Assembly (NCBI GenBank): GCA_023512835.1 | Contig: CM042084.1 | Span: 45,493,609-45,557,608, forward strand | Origin: Taxillus chinensis | Lineage: Eukaryota; Streptophyta; Magnoliopsida; Santalales; Loranthaceae | Length of the DNA stretch: 64,000 nucleotides | Direction: 5' to 3' | Shown here: positions 22,151 through 34,458 of the stretch, one piece after another | Numbering within the stretch: the stretch's first letter is position 1 | Layout of the letters: the number at the start of each line of letters is the position of its first letter | Notes under the pieces: model-generated | Told to the model about the DNA's origin: nothing | The model's database searches: none | The model's input: only the letters and a program-made list of their open reading frames with translations | Program-made: the position numbers and the translations under genes

Positions 22151-23165
22151 TTAAGTTGGGCTCAGAGTGAAATGATCAACCTCTTTAACATGGTCCTGAA
22201 TGTAGTATGGCTTCACACGCTGACCATTTACTTTGAATATTTGCCCAGAGGTTGATTGGAGTTCAACACTGCCATATGGGAAAACCTTTATAACAGTATA
22301 AGGCCCCATCCACTTAGATCGCAGCTTCCCAGGGAAGAGTTTAATTCTGTAATTAAAGAGAAGCACCTTCTGCCCTGGTTCAAAGGTAGAGGGGCTGATC
22401 TTCTTATCATGTCTGAGCTTAGACCTCTCCTTGTACAATTTAGCACTTTCATAGGCATTGAAGCGAAATTCCTCCAACTCATTTAGTTGGTGCAATCGTA
22501 ATTCAGCAGCAACATTGGGATCCATGTTCAGCTTTTTAACTGCCCAAAATGCCTTGTGTTCCAATTCAACAGGCAAGTGACAGGCCTTTCCATACAGTAG
22601 ATGATAAGGAGACATTCCAATAGGCATTTTGAATGTTGTGCGGTAAGCCCACAACGCCTCATCGAGTTTTATAGACCAATCTTTTCGGTTGCCTCCCACT
22701 GTCTTCTCCAAAATTTGCTTGATCTCACGGTTTGAGACTTTAGCTTGGCCGTTTGCCTATGGATGATAGGCTAGAGTACGCCTATGTTGAACTCAATATT
22801 TGTTTAAGAGCTTTTCAAAAAGCTTATTGCAGAAGTGACTCCCTTCATCACTGATAATTGCTCTAGGTGTTCCAAACCTGCTGAATATGTTGCGGCGAAG
22901 GAACTTGGTGACCACCTGAGCATCATTCTTCCTAGTGGGTATAGCTTCAACCCACTTGGAGAGGTAATCAACAGCTAGAAGGATGTAGGAAAACCCATCT
23001 GATGGTGGGAAAGGTCCCATGAAATCGATTCCCCATATATCAAAAAGTTCTACTGGCATAATGCTAGTTTGGGGCATCTCTTGCTTCCTTGCAATTCCTC
23101 CTATTCTTTGACACTGATCACATGACTTAACAAAGGTGTATGTGTCCTTGAACATGATTGGCCAG
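22151..23165 (-). pseudogene. Element E integrase, 3' half
   Basis: The minus strand continues the zinc-finger Cys pair ('CDQCQRI') into the catalytic core: first Asp in 'GIDFMGPF', second Asp in 'ISDEGSHF'. A TGA after 'LLNKY', a TAG further on, and a one-base deletion at the codon of the expected catalytic Glu (about 22740) break the core. The 186-codon frame 22151-22711 then carries the C-terminal part ('[22 protein letters not shown]', '[15 protein letters not shown]'), typical of Athila integrase. Integrase would insert the cDNA in the nucleus. The gene is split by solo LTR K. Confidence 0.88.
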
Positions 23166-24350
23166 TGTAATGATCCGTGTGTAACCCGTGTGTAAGAAGT
23201 TAACCACAAACACCTTGGATGTTGGTGCACAAGTTTGAGGTAAGAGATGAGCCCAAGAGGGGACTTTTGGGAGGTGCATGTGACAAGTGATAACGTGCAT
23301 TTATGCCCTAGGAAGATGCTATGCATATACATGCGGTTTTAAGCTGTTTTGGCAGATTTTGGAGCTCACTTTTGGTATAATAGATGGCCTCAAACAATTG
23401 GCGTGCAAGAACAAAAGTTTCTTAGAATGAGGTCCTCTATCTACCACAGAAATTTCAGGGCATTTGGAGCTGCACGTGAATTCACCCATTTCACGTGCAA
23501 TATGATTGTGTGGCTGGGTTTGTGGGTTTGTGAATGTATGCATGTTAAGCGTTTGGTAAAATACCTGTGAGACTCTGCATGTCAAGTGTTTGATTTTATG
23601 CCTGATGGGCTGTGCGAACTAAGTGTTTGGTATTATGCCTGTGAAAGTGTGTATGCTACGTGTTTGGTTTAATGCCTATGTGACCTTGTATGCTGTGTTT
23701 GTGGAACCCGGTGGCTGTGGAAGCCGGGACCCGTACTTGTGTGGCTAAGCCTGAGAGGCTATGGATATGTTACCCGTGTGGCTAAGCCTATATGGCCGTG
23801 GATATGTTAGCCCGTGTGGCTAAGCCTGGAGAGGTTGTGGATATGTTAGCCCGTGTGGCTAGCCTGAGTGGCTGTGGATATGTTAGCCTATATGGCTAAG
23901 CTTGTATGGCTATGGATAGGTGTGTGCCATGTGAATGTGGAATACAACTTGTTTACATTTTATTGTCACTACACTGCACCTGTACACACTCATGTAGACG
24001 CTAGGAGCATGGGATGGGTTGGGGAGACATGATCCCTATTGAGCTGTGGTTGCTCACCCCTCCCTCTATGTTGTGTTTTCTTTTAGGAACATACAGGCGT
24101 TAGGTGGGACCCCAAGGTGGAAGACCTTATTTACTTTACTGTCTACCATTTATGTTATTTTTATGGGAATTGATGTAACCCCAGTGGGGGATGTATTGAA
24201 AAGAGGATTTTGTTGTAATAAAGACTGGTTTGTATTGTGGATGTTTAAAATGTTATATTCGGGGTTTGCACCCTAACCCCTTTGCCCTCCATGTGGGTAC
24301 AAGGGGAGTCACGTACCGGTTTCCTCAGGTTGGAAATCCGGGGCGTGATA
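23166..24350 (+). mobile_element. Solo chromovirus LTR K, internally deleted
   Basis: TGTAATGATCCGTG... to GGGCGTGATA, flanked by GCCAG at 23161-23165 and 24351-24355, inserted in E integrase. At 1185 bp it lacks about 700 bp found in LTR C: after the hairpin 'cacgtgcaa' (about 23503) it jumps to 'attgtgtggctggg', losing the second hairpin, palindromic boxes, TATA, GA tract and donor-like site. The acceptor-like TTTTCTTTTAG (to 24086) remains. Confidence 0.92.
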
Positions 24351-24355
24351 GCCAG

Positions 24356-25080
24356 TAAAACCCACTTTGTAGGATCTTTGCCACCGTTCTTTGCACTCCT
24401 AAATGGCCAGCATAGTCAGATGAATGACAATGCCTCAATATGCTGTTCACTTCCTCTTCGGGCACACATTTTCTGATGATCTGATCAGCACATTGCCTGT
24501 AGAGGATAGGCTCATCCCAAATGTATCTTCTTGCATTAAAGAGGAACCTCTTCTTTTCCTGATAAGTGAACTCGGTAGGTACATAGTCGCATGCATGGTA
24601 ATTCACTATATCAGCAAACCATGGCATCTTTGCTTCAGCTACAAAGAGCTGCTCATCAAGGAAGGTGTCAGAAATAGTAATACCTTTAGTGCTACCTTCC
24701 CCTAGCTCCAGCCTTGATAAATGGTCTGCCATAGTGTTGGAAGTCCCCTTCAAGTCTTTAATCTCCAGATCAAACTCTTGGAGTAACAAAACCCATCTGA
24801 TCAACCTGGGTTTAGCATCCTTCTTGCTGAACAAGTATCTCAAGGCAACGTGGTCGATGTAAATAATTACCTTAGTTCCCAATAGATACGACCGAAACTT
24901 ATCACAACCAAACACCACAGTGAGTAACTCCTTCTCTATAGTAGTGTAATTGAGCTGGGCCTCATTGAGTGTGCGACTGGCATAATATATTGCCTTGAAA
25001 ACCTTGTCCCGCTTCTGTCCGAGAACCGCTCCAACTGCATAGTCGCTGGCGTCACACATTAGCTCAAAGGGTTGCGACTA
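24356..25080 (-). pseudogene. Element E RNase H and integrase zinc domain
   Basis: The frame up to 25059 starts with the RNase H motif '[15 protein letters not shown]' (first Asp), then '[14 protein letters not shown]' (Glu) and '[10 protein letters not shown]' (Asp), followed by '[11 protein letters not shown]' and the integrase HH part '[12 protein letters not shown]'. RNase H removes template RNA during reverse transcription. A TAG at 25078-25080 separates it from RT, and K splits the integrase right after the HH pair. Confidence 0.88.
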
Positions 25081-26155
25081 GTCTGGAGCTACTATCACAG
25101 GTGCTGAACTGAGCTTCTCTTTCAGCACTGTAAATGCCTGAAGACAGTCTTCAGAAAACACAAAAGGAACATCCTTCTCTAAAAGCATGCTTAGGGGCTT
25201 GGCAATTTTGGAGAAATCCTTGATGAACCGCCGATAAAACCCTGCATGACCCAGAAAGCTCCGAATGCCCTTCACATTCGTGGGAGGAGGTAGATTCTCA
25301 ATGGTGGAGATCTTTGCTCTGTCTACTTCCAACCCAGCTGCGGACACTCTATGCCCAAAGACGACTCCTTCCTTGACCATGAAGTGATACTTCTCCCAGT
25401 TCAAGGCCAGGTCCTTTTCCTTGCATCGGATCAACACAGTTTCCAGATTTCTGAGGCAGATAGAGAAAGATGAACCAAATACCGAGAAGTCATCCATAAA
25501 GACTTCCATAATGTCCTCCACCAACCCTTGAAATATTGCCATCATGCACCTCTGGAAAGTAGCAGGTGCGTTGCAGAGACCAAATGGCATACGCCTGGAA
25601 AGCATACGTGCCAAAAGGGCACGTGAATGTAGTCTTCTCTTGATCCTCGGGGCAAACCGCTATCTGGTTGTATCCAGGAATAACCGTCCGAAAACAATAA
25701 TACGGGTAGCTGACTAACCGATCTAGCATTTGATCAATGAAAGGTAACGGAAAGTGGTCCTTACGAGTGGCTTTGTTCAGCTTGCGGTAGTCAATGCACA
25801 CGCGCCACCCGGTCACTGTGCGGGATGGAATGAGCTCGTTCTTCTCATTACGTATCACTGTCATGCCACCCTTCTTGGGAACTACTTGCACTGGACTAAC
25901 CCAGGAGCTATCTGAAATGGCATATATGATGCCAGCTTTCCTCCACTTCAGAATCTCCTTGCCAATGACTTCCTTCATTGCAGGATTGAGCCTGCGTTGG
26001 CGCTCTACAGTAGGAGTATAAGACTCCTCCATCAGTATCTTGTGCATGCAAACCGCTGGACTTATACCTTTTATATCATCCAGAGACCACCCCAGGGCCT
26101 GCTTATGCTCCCTTAAGACTTCTAGTAGCTGACTGGTTTCTTCTACCTTGTTGAC
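25081..26155 (-). pseudogene. Element E reverse transcriptase
   Basis: Athila-type RT in two overlapping frames. 25490-26047 holds 'SWVSPVQVVPKKGGM', '[13 protein letters not shown]' and 'DHFPLPFIDQML'. 25078-25614 holds 'MPFGLCNAPATFQRCMM' and the catalytic 'VFMDDFSVFG', then the connection domain 'GIRSFLGHAGFYRRF'. A frame change near 25600 joins them. The first catalytic Asp motif is altered (it reads 'CFRTVIPGYNQ'), so the enzyme is dead as written. A TAA near 26155 separates it from the protease. Confidence 0.9.
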
Positions 26156-26796
26156 TTAGCCTACTATCACAGGGTAACGCCCCTGTATATCCAAAAACTC
26201 ATACCTCAGATGTTCTGGGAGTTGCTTCAGAAGTGGCAAGGGTTCCGTGATTGCTGAGGATTCAGTTGAGGAAGGCTGCTGCTCAGCGTGGTCTTCCAGC
26301 ACTTCATAAGTCTCTTCCGGTTCCGCCTCAGAAAAATCCACCTGTTGCAATTCGTGAGCCAAGCTTTCAGTGATCAAGCTCTCTTCGAAGTAGTTGTCCA
26401 CGAATTCAATAATATGATCAATCCAATAGCAGCTGGATTGATCATTCGCCTTGCACATCGAACGCTCCATGTTGAACACCATTGCGTCTTCATCCACACG
26501 CAGTGTCAACTCCCCTGAGTTTACATCAATCAAGGCCCTTCCGGTACTCAGGAATGGCCTTCCAAGAATCAGTTGGACTCCTTTATCTTCCTCCATTTCC
26601 AATACAACAAAGTCCACTGGGAAGATAAAGCGATCCACCTTGATTAAAATGTCTTCAATGATGCCCGCCGGCTTCCCTATCGAGCGATCAGCAAATTGTA
26701 AAGATATGGAAGTGGGCTTTATTCCAATCAAGCCCAGTCGCCGATAAATGGACATTGGCATCAGATTTATACTCGCCCCTAAATCACATAGGGCTT
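26156..26796 (-). pseudogene. Element E aspartic protease
   Basis: Minus strand: the first codons after the junction with I read 'KALCDLGASINLMPM', with the aspartic-protease D-L-G-A active site, continuing to 'QLILGRPFLSTGRALIDV', the flap/C-terminal motif of the retropepsin fold. A long acidic linker leads to RT. The protease matures Gag-Pol. Element I inserted directly before 'KALCDLGA'; the preceding residues lie at 35896-36120. Confidence 0.88.
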
Positions 26797-28241
26797 TGTT
26801 GGATCAAGCCCAGAATTTGGATAATGCTGATAAAGCCCTATGTAATTTGATCTAAGATCTTTTGTGTTTCTTTGATCGTTGCAGAAGATATGTTATTAAT
26901 CCAGAGATACACTCGTGAGAGCAAAGCTAAGGACAGGATACATAATCCTGATCCGGACAAGAGTGAGTGTCGTCAAACACTTGGTAAATAACCAAGTCAC
27001 CAATACATACAGAATAAGGAACATTCGTGCGGACTAAGAACTTAAAAGCTACAGATTACGGAATCTGCTCTTGATGCCTCAAACGGACTAAGTCAAACTG
27101 ATGCGGAGTAAGAGTCTTGGTCTACAAGGTCGCACGAAGTTAAAGAGTCGACACGGAGTTAAAAGTTAAGTCTTCCCCTCAAGCGAACTAAAGTAAAGAA
27201 GACACAGAGTAAGGCATCCGAGTCTTTCATACATACGGAGTAAGGAAGTATTGCGGAATAAGGACCCAAGTCTTTATTTGCACGGAGTAAGGAAACTAGA
27301 TGCGGAGTAAGGAATCCGGACCACTCACTCATACGGAGTAAGGATGCGCTAGTACGGAGTAAGCCATCCGATCCTTTAAGCTCGCACAGAGTAAGGAACT
27401 TATATACGGAGTAAGGAACTTACATACGGAGTAAGGAACTTACATACGGAGTAAGGAACTTACATGTGGAGTAAGGAAGCGCTGATACTGAATAAGCACT
27501 CCGACCTTCTCATTCACACGGAGTAAGGAAGCGCTGACACGGACTAAGGATTTCAGTACCAAATAGATACGGAGTAAGCAACCACTGACACAGAGTAAGG
27601 TTCCGAGCTTCATTAGCAATGGAGTAAGGAAAATTACACCGGACCAAGAAGATGCTACTTCAACTTACCACATTTAAAGTTATCAGCTCGTGGTGTCCCA
27701 ATATAAGATAAACTCGTTGAGAACCTGAAGAATCTTACACGTGGATCACCCGGATATGTGGACACAACTTTAATTATACTTGGGAACTCACAAAGGCACT
27801 TATACTCTTCAAGCCCAAGATCTTGAGCTCCACAAATCGCAGCAGTCAAGGCAGAGAGATTACTGAGGAATAGTTAGTGCTGAACGCATTCCAGAACTAG
27901 AAGTTCCAAGGGTGTCTCTTAGGAATGTTTGTATAAATATTCATATTTGTACATTTGTGTAAAAAAGTGTGTGAGTGAGCCTGAATCAATCCTGTGTATG
28001 CACAAGAGTTCAAGAGATAATATAGGCTAGAGTGTGAATCCTTTTGTAAACAGAGTGTAAAAGAGTCTTGCTTCTATTTTGTTGTATTTATCTTTTGATA
28101 ATAAAACAAAATACTTCCACTATCTGGTTATCTTCTGCAGTGATTCTATCACTTAACTAGATAAGTATTTGTGTCATAAGAGAATAAAAAGAGTTTGGAT
28201 AAGAGCCTATTCACCCCCCTCTAGGCTCCAAGGGACCATCG
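26797..28241 (+). mobile_element. Element I 5' LTR
   Basis: Starts TGTTGGATCAAGCCC and ends near 'gggaccatcg' (1445 bp). About nineteen degenerate copies of an 'acggagtaagg' word lie between 27190 and 27640, including a 20-bp tandem unit ('atacggagtaaggaacttac') repeated three times at about 27412-27472. TATA-like 'gtataaatat' near 27930; 'tattcacccccctctagg' near the end, as in H. Confidence 0.92.
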
Positions 28242-28243
28242 AG

Positions 28244-28255
28244 TGGTATCAGAGC
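28244..28255 (+). other. Primer binding site of I
   Basis: TGGTATCAGAGC, complementary to initiator-Met tRNA, two bases after the LTR. Confidence 0.9.
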
Positions 28256-28301
28256 AAGTTCTATTTGTTCTAAGTAGAGATCCCACTCTTTCACTCTCAG
28301 C

Positions 28302-30590
28302 AATGGCCGAAGAAAGCAGTATGCTATTCAACACTCGCCTTAACTCCGGAGGTGCACAAGAGCACATCCCGAATCGAAGCAGCAGTGAAAACGTTGACCC
28401 ACCTCAACCTGCTGCTGCCTCCACTACTCAACCACGGAGTTCGGTTTTACTCGACAAAACCGCCCAAATTCACACCTGAGCTTTTCTCCCAGTGGAAAGC
28501 TCGCATGAAGATGTTCATGGTATGCCATGACCATCTCATGTGGCCCTGTCTTCATCAGGAGATTCCAATTCCGATGACTATCGGAGAACATGGAGTTAGA
28601 AGGCCAAAGACGGATACCGAACTTACCAACGATGAAAGAGTCTAGCAGTGCGCTAGCGAAAAGGCTCGGCTTACGTTACATCGTCTTTGGATTTCGAGAC
28701 TTTCATGGACGTCCAAGGCTGAACGTCAGGCAAAAGCTGTCGGGATAAACCGACAATCCTCATGAGGGGAGTCGGTCCCAGGATGCAAAATGTGATATGT
28801 GCTCTGAACGGAATTTTGAGAGTTTCAATCACAAACCTGGTGAATCCCTTGAGAGCATCTATCGGAGATTTGGCAAGCTCATTCTAGAGCTAAAAGTGTC
28901 AATGAACACTACACTCGTCTCAAATTAATGACAAGTTCTTTCGATCCTTGCCGGATCGTTACTACTCCAAGCGACTCCGGATGTAAGTCGACAAAAACGG
29001 CCGTTCATCGCCCTTGAAGAAATATACGGAGAGCTTCGGACTCATGAGGTTAGATTCGGATACACCGACCGTGATGAGAAGATAGCTCGGAAAGAAAAAG
29101 GGGTAGCCCTCAAAGCGACGGAATGCTCCAAGAATCATCAAGAGGATGATACGGATGAGTCGGAGAATTCGACTCGACGCGCGAAGAGGAAATAACTCTT
29201 CTTGTTAAATCCTTTGAACGATTCCTTCGGAAAGCGAAAAGGATTCAGAAGAGGCTCCTCATCATCCGAAGGAAGGAACAATCGGAGTCGAGCTCCCAAG
29301 AATGCTTTAACCGTGGGAAACCTGGTCACTGGGCCAAGGAATGCGAGATCCAAATCTAAGACGGCAGAGAAAAGTGACAAGGTTACTCCTCGACGTGCCA
29401 CCTCAGACAACGCAAAAACAAGAGGAAGGCGTTCATGACAAAGTACATCGATGGCTCGGAAGAAGAGGAGGAATCCTCGGATGATGAGCCAACTCCTAAG
29501 CCGAACGTCTGGCTCATGGCAAATATCGAGGTACCTTCTATCTCTGAACTCATGAGTAAAATAGAATCTCTTGTTACTGAACGTGATCATGAAAAGAATG
29601 AGAGACTAATAATTACTCAAATGTACAAAGATATGGAAAGTCAGAATAAACGTCTTGAATTTACTATTGCTAGACTTGAAAAAGACATAGTCGACTTCAG
29701 AGGAAAAGTAGCTTGGTATCACGATCTAAGGGCTGAAAATCATCTGCTTAATACCAATCTCTCAGGCCTAAAAGTTATTGTAAAAAGACTCGAGAATAAA
29801 CTAGAACAGGAAAAGGAAATAAATCGCAAGTGGCTTAAATCCGGGGAAATAGCCTCTTTATTTAGGACTGATCCGGATAATGTTCGAGTCAAACTTGGCC
29901 TAGGCTCAGAATCATCAACCTCCAATGCTCAAGCTACTGAGTGTCCTCCAGATTTCACTCCAAAACTAACCAACTTATATCCTGTTAGTACGTCTAAATC
30001 GTTGGATGGTTTCATTTCAGGTGGCACCATAGTTTATGACTCTGGAGTTGAGGTCATTCTCGCACTTCCCGGCAAAGAAGACCCGTAATTAATGATGAAG
30101 GAAAGGCCGCCGCAGATTAAAGCCAAAACTGTAGACCCAAAAAGAAAGGAAAGGCTAAGGCTGACGCATCTAGGGCTAAGAGTGCGTCACCCAAACGCAA
30201 TGGATTAGGCCACATGGAACAGAGTAGAAAGTCTGTAAAATCTAAGAGACCTGTATCCCTTGTTTGTACTCCACATTATAGTGTCTGTTCCATCTGTAGG
30301 GAAATAGGTCATTATCACTATGAATGTTAAAGTTTATCTGATATCTGGCTTTGTAATCAAATTCGTACCAATAAAGATCAGTTCAATAAAAAGGGTTCTT
30401 CGAGCAAAACAAAAGCTAAACCTCAAAGGAGTGTCTCTCCCAAGATAACCCAAATAAAAGAAGAAGCTAAAACTAACAAATTAAAGTCAACTTGGAGAGC
30501 TAAAAGTCCTAGCAAAGTCAAATCCGGAACTGTTGACATTACTACTTTTCTTTCTAACCGCCCGAAACAAGTTTGGGCACCAAAAGTGTA
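28302..30590 (+). pseudogene. Element I coiled-coil gag
   Basis: ATG at 28302. The N-terminal core ('FTPELFSQWKARMKMFM') appears after a frame change near 28420. A CCHC knuckle at 29303-29344 has its second Cys changed (Arg). An open frame 29435-30088 codes for a long heptad-like charged helix with many Leu/Glu/Lys ('ISELMSKIESLVTERDHEK', 'RLENKLEQEKEINRKW'), then a Ser-rich part. A second knuckle 'CSICREIGHYHYEC' (30286-30327) is an intact CX2CX4HX4C followed by a stop. The end 'KQVWAPKV' matches the usual Gag/protease junction of Sireviruses. It would assemble particles and bind RNA. Multiple stops and shifts. Confidence 0.85.
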
Positions 30591-30654
30591 AACTGTTGTC
30601 TTTCTGGAGCATCTCTGGAATGTCCGCTCGGATCACTTGAAGTTAAAGATCAAT

Positions 30655-31476
30655 CAAAGCAAGTGGATCCTCGATAGTGGATGCTCAGGACATATGACAG
30701 GTGATCAGACTCGCTTGTAGAAGTTAATGAAAAACGAGGTCCATCCGTTTCATATGGTGACAACAGCAAAGGTAAGACTGTCGGGTATGGCACTTTAACC
30801 AACGGCTGTGTATCAATCACTAGAGTTGCACTAGTCGAGGGTTTGAAGCATAATTTGCTAAGTGTTAGTAATTTATGTGACAAAGGATTTACTGTTTCCT
30901 TTATGTCCAATACCTGTACAGTATGGGAAAACTTATCCGGAGATGTTAAGTTATCCGGAACAAGAGATGGGGACATATACTCAGTGGTCTTAAGAAATAA
31001 TTCTTCTGACCCTGTATGCTTCCTCACTAAAGCTTCAGATGAAGATAGTTGGCTATGACACAAGCGATGTGCACATTTAAACTTTAAGACACTGTCTAAG
31101 TTAGCATCACTTGATCTTGTCACTGGTCTACCTAAACTCAAATACTCCAGAGACACTCTCTGTCGAGAATGCCAACTCGGCAAACAGACCAAACACAGCT
31201 TTAAGAGCAAATCAGTTAATTCAATAACTGCTCCTCTACAACTTCTTCATATGGACCTCTGTGGTCCTATTTCTGTTCCTTCGTTGGCTGGTGCGAGATA
31301 TACCCTTGTGGCTATCGATGATTTCACCAGATACACATGGGTGATGTTCTTGAAATCAAAGGATCAAACTTTTGAGCATCTTATAGATCTCTTCAACTGG
31401 ATAAGCAACTCACAAGGACTGAGCATAAAGTGCATCAGGAGTGATCATGGTACAGAATTTGATTTTTCAGATATGA
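30655..31476 (+). pseudogene. Element I protease and truncated integrase
   Basis: 'WILDSGCSGHMTGD' at 30664 gives the copia protease D-S-G site; a TAG follows at 30718. 30843-31058 ('LKHNLLSVSNLCDKGF') is the pre-integrase part. The integrase zinc region 'HKRCAH..CRECQLGK' follows from 31059, and the core has its first Asp in 'HMDLCGPISV' and second in 'IRSDHGTEF'. Sequence homology ends at 31476, before the third catalytic residue. RT and RNase H are absent, replaced by an LTR fragment and the env-slot gene. Confidence 0.88.
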
Positions 31477-31790
31477 TGTCACACCCCAAATTTCCTTTCA
31501 CTTGGAAACGGGTAGTGACTGCCCATGCCCGTACCCGAAGGGTCAAGGGGTTGGTGCAAGCACCTAAAAGGACTTATGACACGGGTGCTGTCCCAAACCT
31601 GTACAACCAGGCTAACATGCCACAGGGCATGCTCCTGCTCCCAAACCATGCACACAAACAATAATTAAATAACAACCACAACCCAGTTCATTACATTTAA
31701 AAGGGCTCAAAGTTCAATACAACTTAATGGGGAAAAGTTCCCATTTAAACCAGAATATACTGTTTACAAATAATCCCAAACATAAAGAGA
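31477..31790 (-). mobile_element. LTR terminus of another gypsy family (N) inside I
   Basis: Begins 'tgtcacaccccaaatttcc' at 31477, the reverse complement of a chromovirus-type LTR end, and has the 'gtagtgactgcccatgcccg' block in the place of the conserved U5 'gtcacg..ccggttt' block. It differs from the A-K family. It stops at GAGATAATATAGGCTAGAGT (31788-31807), a 20-bp string that also occurs in the LTRs of I (about 28013). Confidence 0.6.
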
Positions 31791-31848
31791 TAATATAGGC
31801 TAGAGTAATACCAATGGATCCGCTGTACCACCGACTCCATCATCTCCT

Positions 31849-33976
31849 ATGTTCATGGTGAATCTATCATCATTACCCCAGACGTTCTCCGTGCTGCTCT
31901 CACCTACCCCAGTGAACCACGCGCCCGATGTCGATCCCGTGGTGGCTTCTATGGGTTGCACCTATAAAGGCAAGGAATACAAAGTGAAGTCCTTCCAAGG
32001 CCGCTATCGCTGTATGGCGGTCATACTAAGTCGCTGTCTACTGGCTAGCACTTCCGCTCTGGACTTTGTTCCATACGATCTTCTTCTGGCCATGTACGGC
32101 GTTTTTGAAGGTCTTCCGATGGACTGGGGACGTTTTTGTTCCGACTGCTGTAGACTAGACCCAAGAATCTCTCCTTCGGGCGCATCCTTAGCATTGTCTT
32201 CCGGCATCTTCATCCGGACCATTTCGCCCGCTCTGATGTTGTTTCATTTCCATCGGCTTACTACCTTCGCCATCTTATGCCTGATGGAAACATGACAGCC
32301 CGTCGTCCCTCTGCAGCTCTCCGCCTTCTCCCCGCCACGGAACAACAAGGGAGTTCTGTTGGTGACCCCACCGACAGCCATGCCACTCACCGATCCTCCC
32401 GTATTCGGTCCATTCCCGCGCCCTCCATTTCTCGGGCCTCCCAAGACAACATCCGTGCCGAACCCTCCGAGGTTACGGGGCCATCTGGGCCAGCAGTGCC
32501 CCTAAAGCTGTTCTTCAGCCCTTCTCGCCGCGGATGTCCCCACTCCCTCCACTTCCGCTGTTGCTGCCGCGGTTGATACCGCCGTTGCCGATGTCCCGGA
32601 ATTTCTTCCGGAAGCTCCTTTGCCTCCCCTACCTCAACCCCCGAGATTACCTTGACCATCTCTCCGCCGACGCCTTAATGGACCTATGGCTCCGTTTCAG
32701 CCTTGCCCACACCGCCTCCATTCCCGACACCGATCTCCAGGTGTTTTACACTCGCCATACTCAAACCCCGGAGACCATGATCATCCGGAATTTGGACCAA
32801 GGCTTTCTTATGCCGGCCTCTATTCCAGATGTGTCGTTCCCCTAACCCCTCCAGCCCGGTCCATGCCACACGGAGTCCTTCCCCTGCTAAGACTGGCCCT
32901 TCTTCTCCTATTGACGCCATTCCCGTTGTTGACCTCTCGGGTCAAAGCGGGTCCGCTTCCTCCGGATGCCTCTCTTGCTCCGGATGCTCCTTCGCTGTTG
33001 CTGCTGATACTCCTGCAGACTCCTCTGCCCAACGCACTCCGCTCCCTGTTCATGCGGGGGAGTCCTCCAAAGCTCCAGAGTTGGTCCTTGGGCGTGCTTC
33101 TTTGGCACGGTTCACTCCGACGCTGTGCTCTCCGCCCAGCTGGACCAATACGCCCAAGCTCATAGCGCCCAAATATCCGCCATCGCCGCCAAGATTGATG
33201 CTCTTGGCGCCCAACTCCTATCCGCTCTCACTGACTCCTCCACTTCCATGGAACAGAAGATGGATCTCATCGCCTCGTCCGTCCACTCCTTGTCTACCTC
33301 CTTCGCGGACTTGGCGCACACGATGGCTCGCCCTCCCATTGCTTCCCGGCGATCTGCCAAACCGGGGGAGAGAGTGTCATCTGATCCTTCTGCTCCTCCT
33401 GCACCACAACCATCCACTCGTGCTGAGAAGCGGCCTGCCTCTTCATTGCTTCCAGGAGTTCAAATCCCCAAATGTAGTTGCTTCTCTCGGCCAAGCTCCT
33501 CGACCGTAGCTCTTCCTCCATCCTCTCCATCCGTTGCTGACACCTTCCTCCCATCATACGCGGCGTGTGACCCTTTCGATGCGGATGGAAGCGTGCGTAA
33601 GGCAATGAAGTCCTATGCTGTGTCTTCTGTCGAGAGAAGATGTTTCTCTGACCTGTACCCTTTCTCCCTGGACGACATTCAGACCCTTTATTCGGAGAAA
33701 GGTCTCTTTATAACAGACGACATTGACAACTTCTCTAGGGCTGCTAAAATGGAGATGAGGTTGTTTCCATCTCTGTATAAGGACGGCCACTTGTTTGAAG
33801 TTCTGCCATGCTGGAATGAGGGCTATCTTCCCAGTATAGATATTATTCAGTCCTTTATTGACGGAATCGCCGAGGATAGCAAGCCATGGAGTACTCTCTC
33901 AACTATCCTCATTTCGTACCGGATCATGTCACCACATTTCATGATGGCTGTCTTCATGATTCACTCAAACAGATGA
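31849..33976 (+). pseudogene. Element I env-slot gene, frame-broken
   Basis: Clearly more GC- and C-rich than its surroundings. 31849-32295 contains 'KSFQGRYRCMAVILSRCLLA' and 'GLPMDWGRF', which parallel the env-slot ORF of E. Frames then change. A Pro/Ser-rich middle part follows. 33125-33976 (283 codons) opens with a helical Ala/Ser/Gln-rich segment ('AQISAIAAKIDALGAQLL'), then a Ser/Pro linker and a globular-looking end ('FITDDIDNFSRAAKMEMRLF'). I see no C48 site here and no convincing transmembrane segment. Product unknown; position after pol matches the env-like gene of Sireviruses. Confidence 0.55.
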
Positions 33977-34458
33977 TTCCGATTGATTCTCATCGATTGT
34001 AGAGCAAGATGTAAGAAAGAATCAATGGGAACCACTGTGTCTCAGGTTGATTGAAGCTGTGAAGAAAGCCGGATTATATGAAAAGTTGGGCATCACTCCT
34101 TTGAGACCAACTGAGAAGCTGAAGGCGACATTCTGGGGCAAGAAGTAAGTGCTATAACAACCAGATGGAGATAACAAGGGGCCTTTGTCCATTACTTCAT
34201 CAAGTCATTCTTAATCGTGGACAAATCTTGGAGCCAACACACCACTTATACGATGAAGGCGGACAATGGAGCTTGAGAGAAGGCAACAATAATGATCTTC
34301 AAGTATAGTAAGCCTTATGTACCTTAACGAAAATCCCGTATAACGGCTGATTTGTACTTTGTTGCTGATTAATGAAAATGGATGTGATGTGTATTCTCGT
34401 ATGTTATCTTTTGCACTACTTATCAGATCAGATTACAAAGGGTTTGGGCATATCCATA
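33977..34458 (+). other. Element I 3' non-coding part
   Basis: Between the env-slot frame and the PPT. Short open pieces only. AT-rich with no recognised domain. Confidence 0.6.

Noticed and set aside
23166..24350. LTR K as a spliced, intron-less LTR
   Set aside because: Its gap removes the promoter, TATA and donor-like site but keeps the acceptor and much of the putative intron, so it is an ordinary deletion.
32244..33605. Several long minus-strand frames in the GC-rich part of I
   Set aside because: High GC lowers stop frequency on both strands; the + strand frames carry the recognisable motif.
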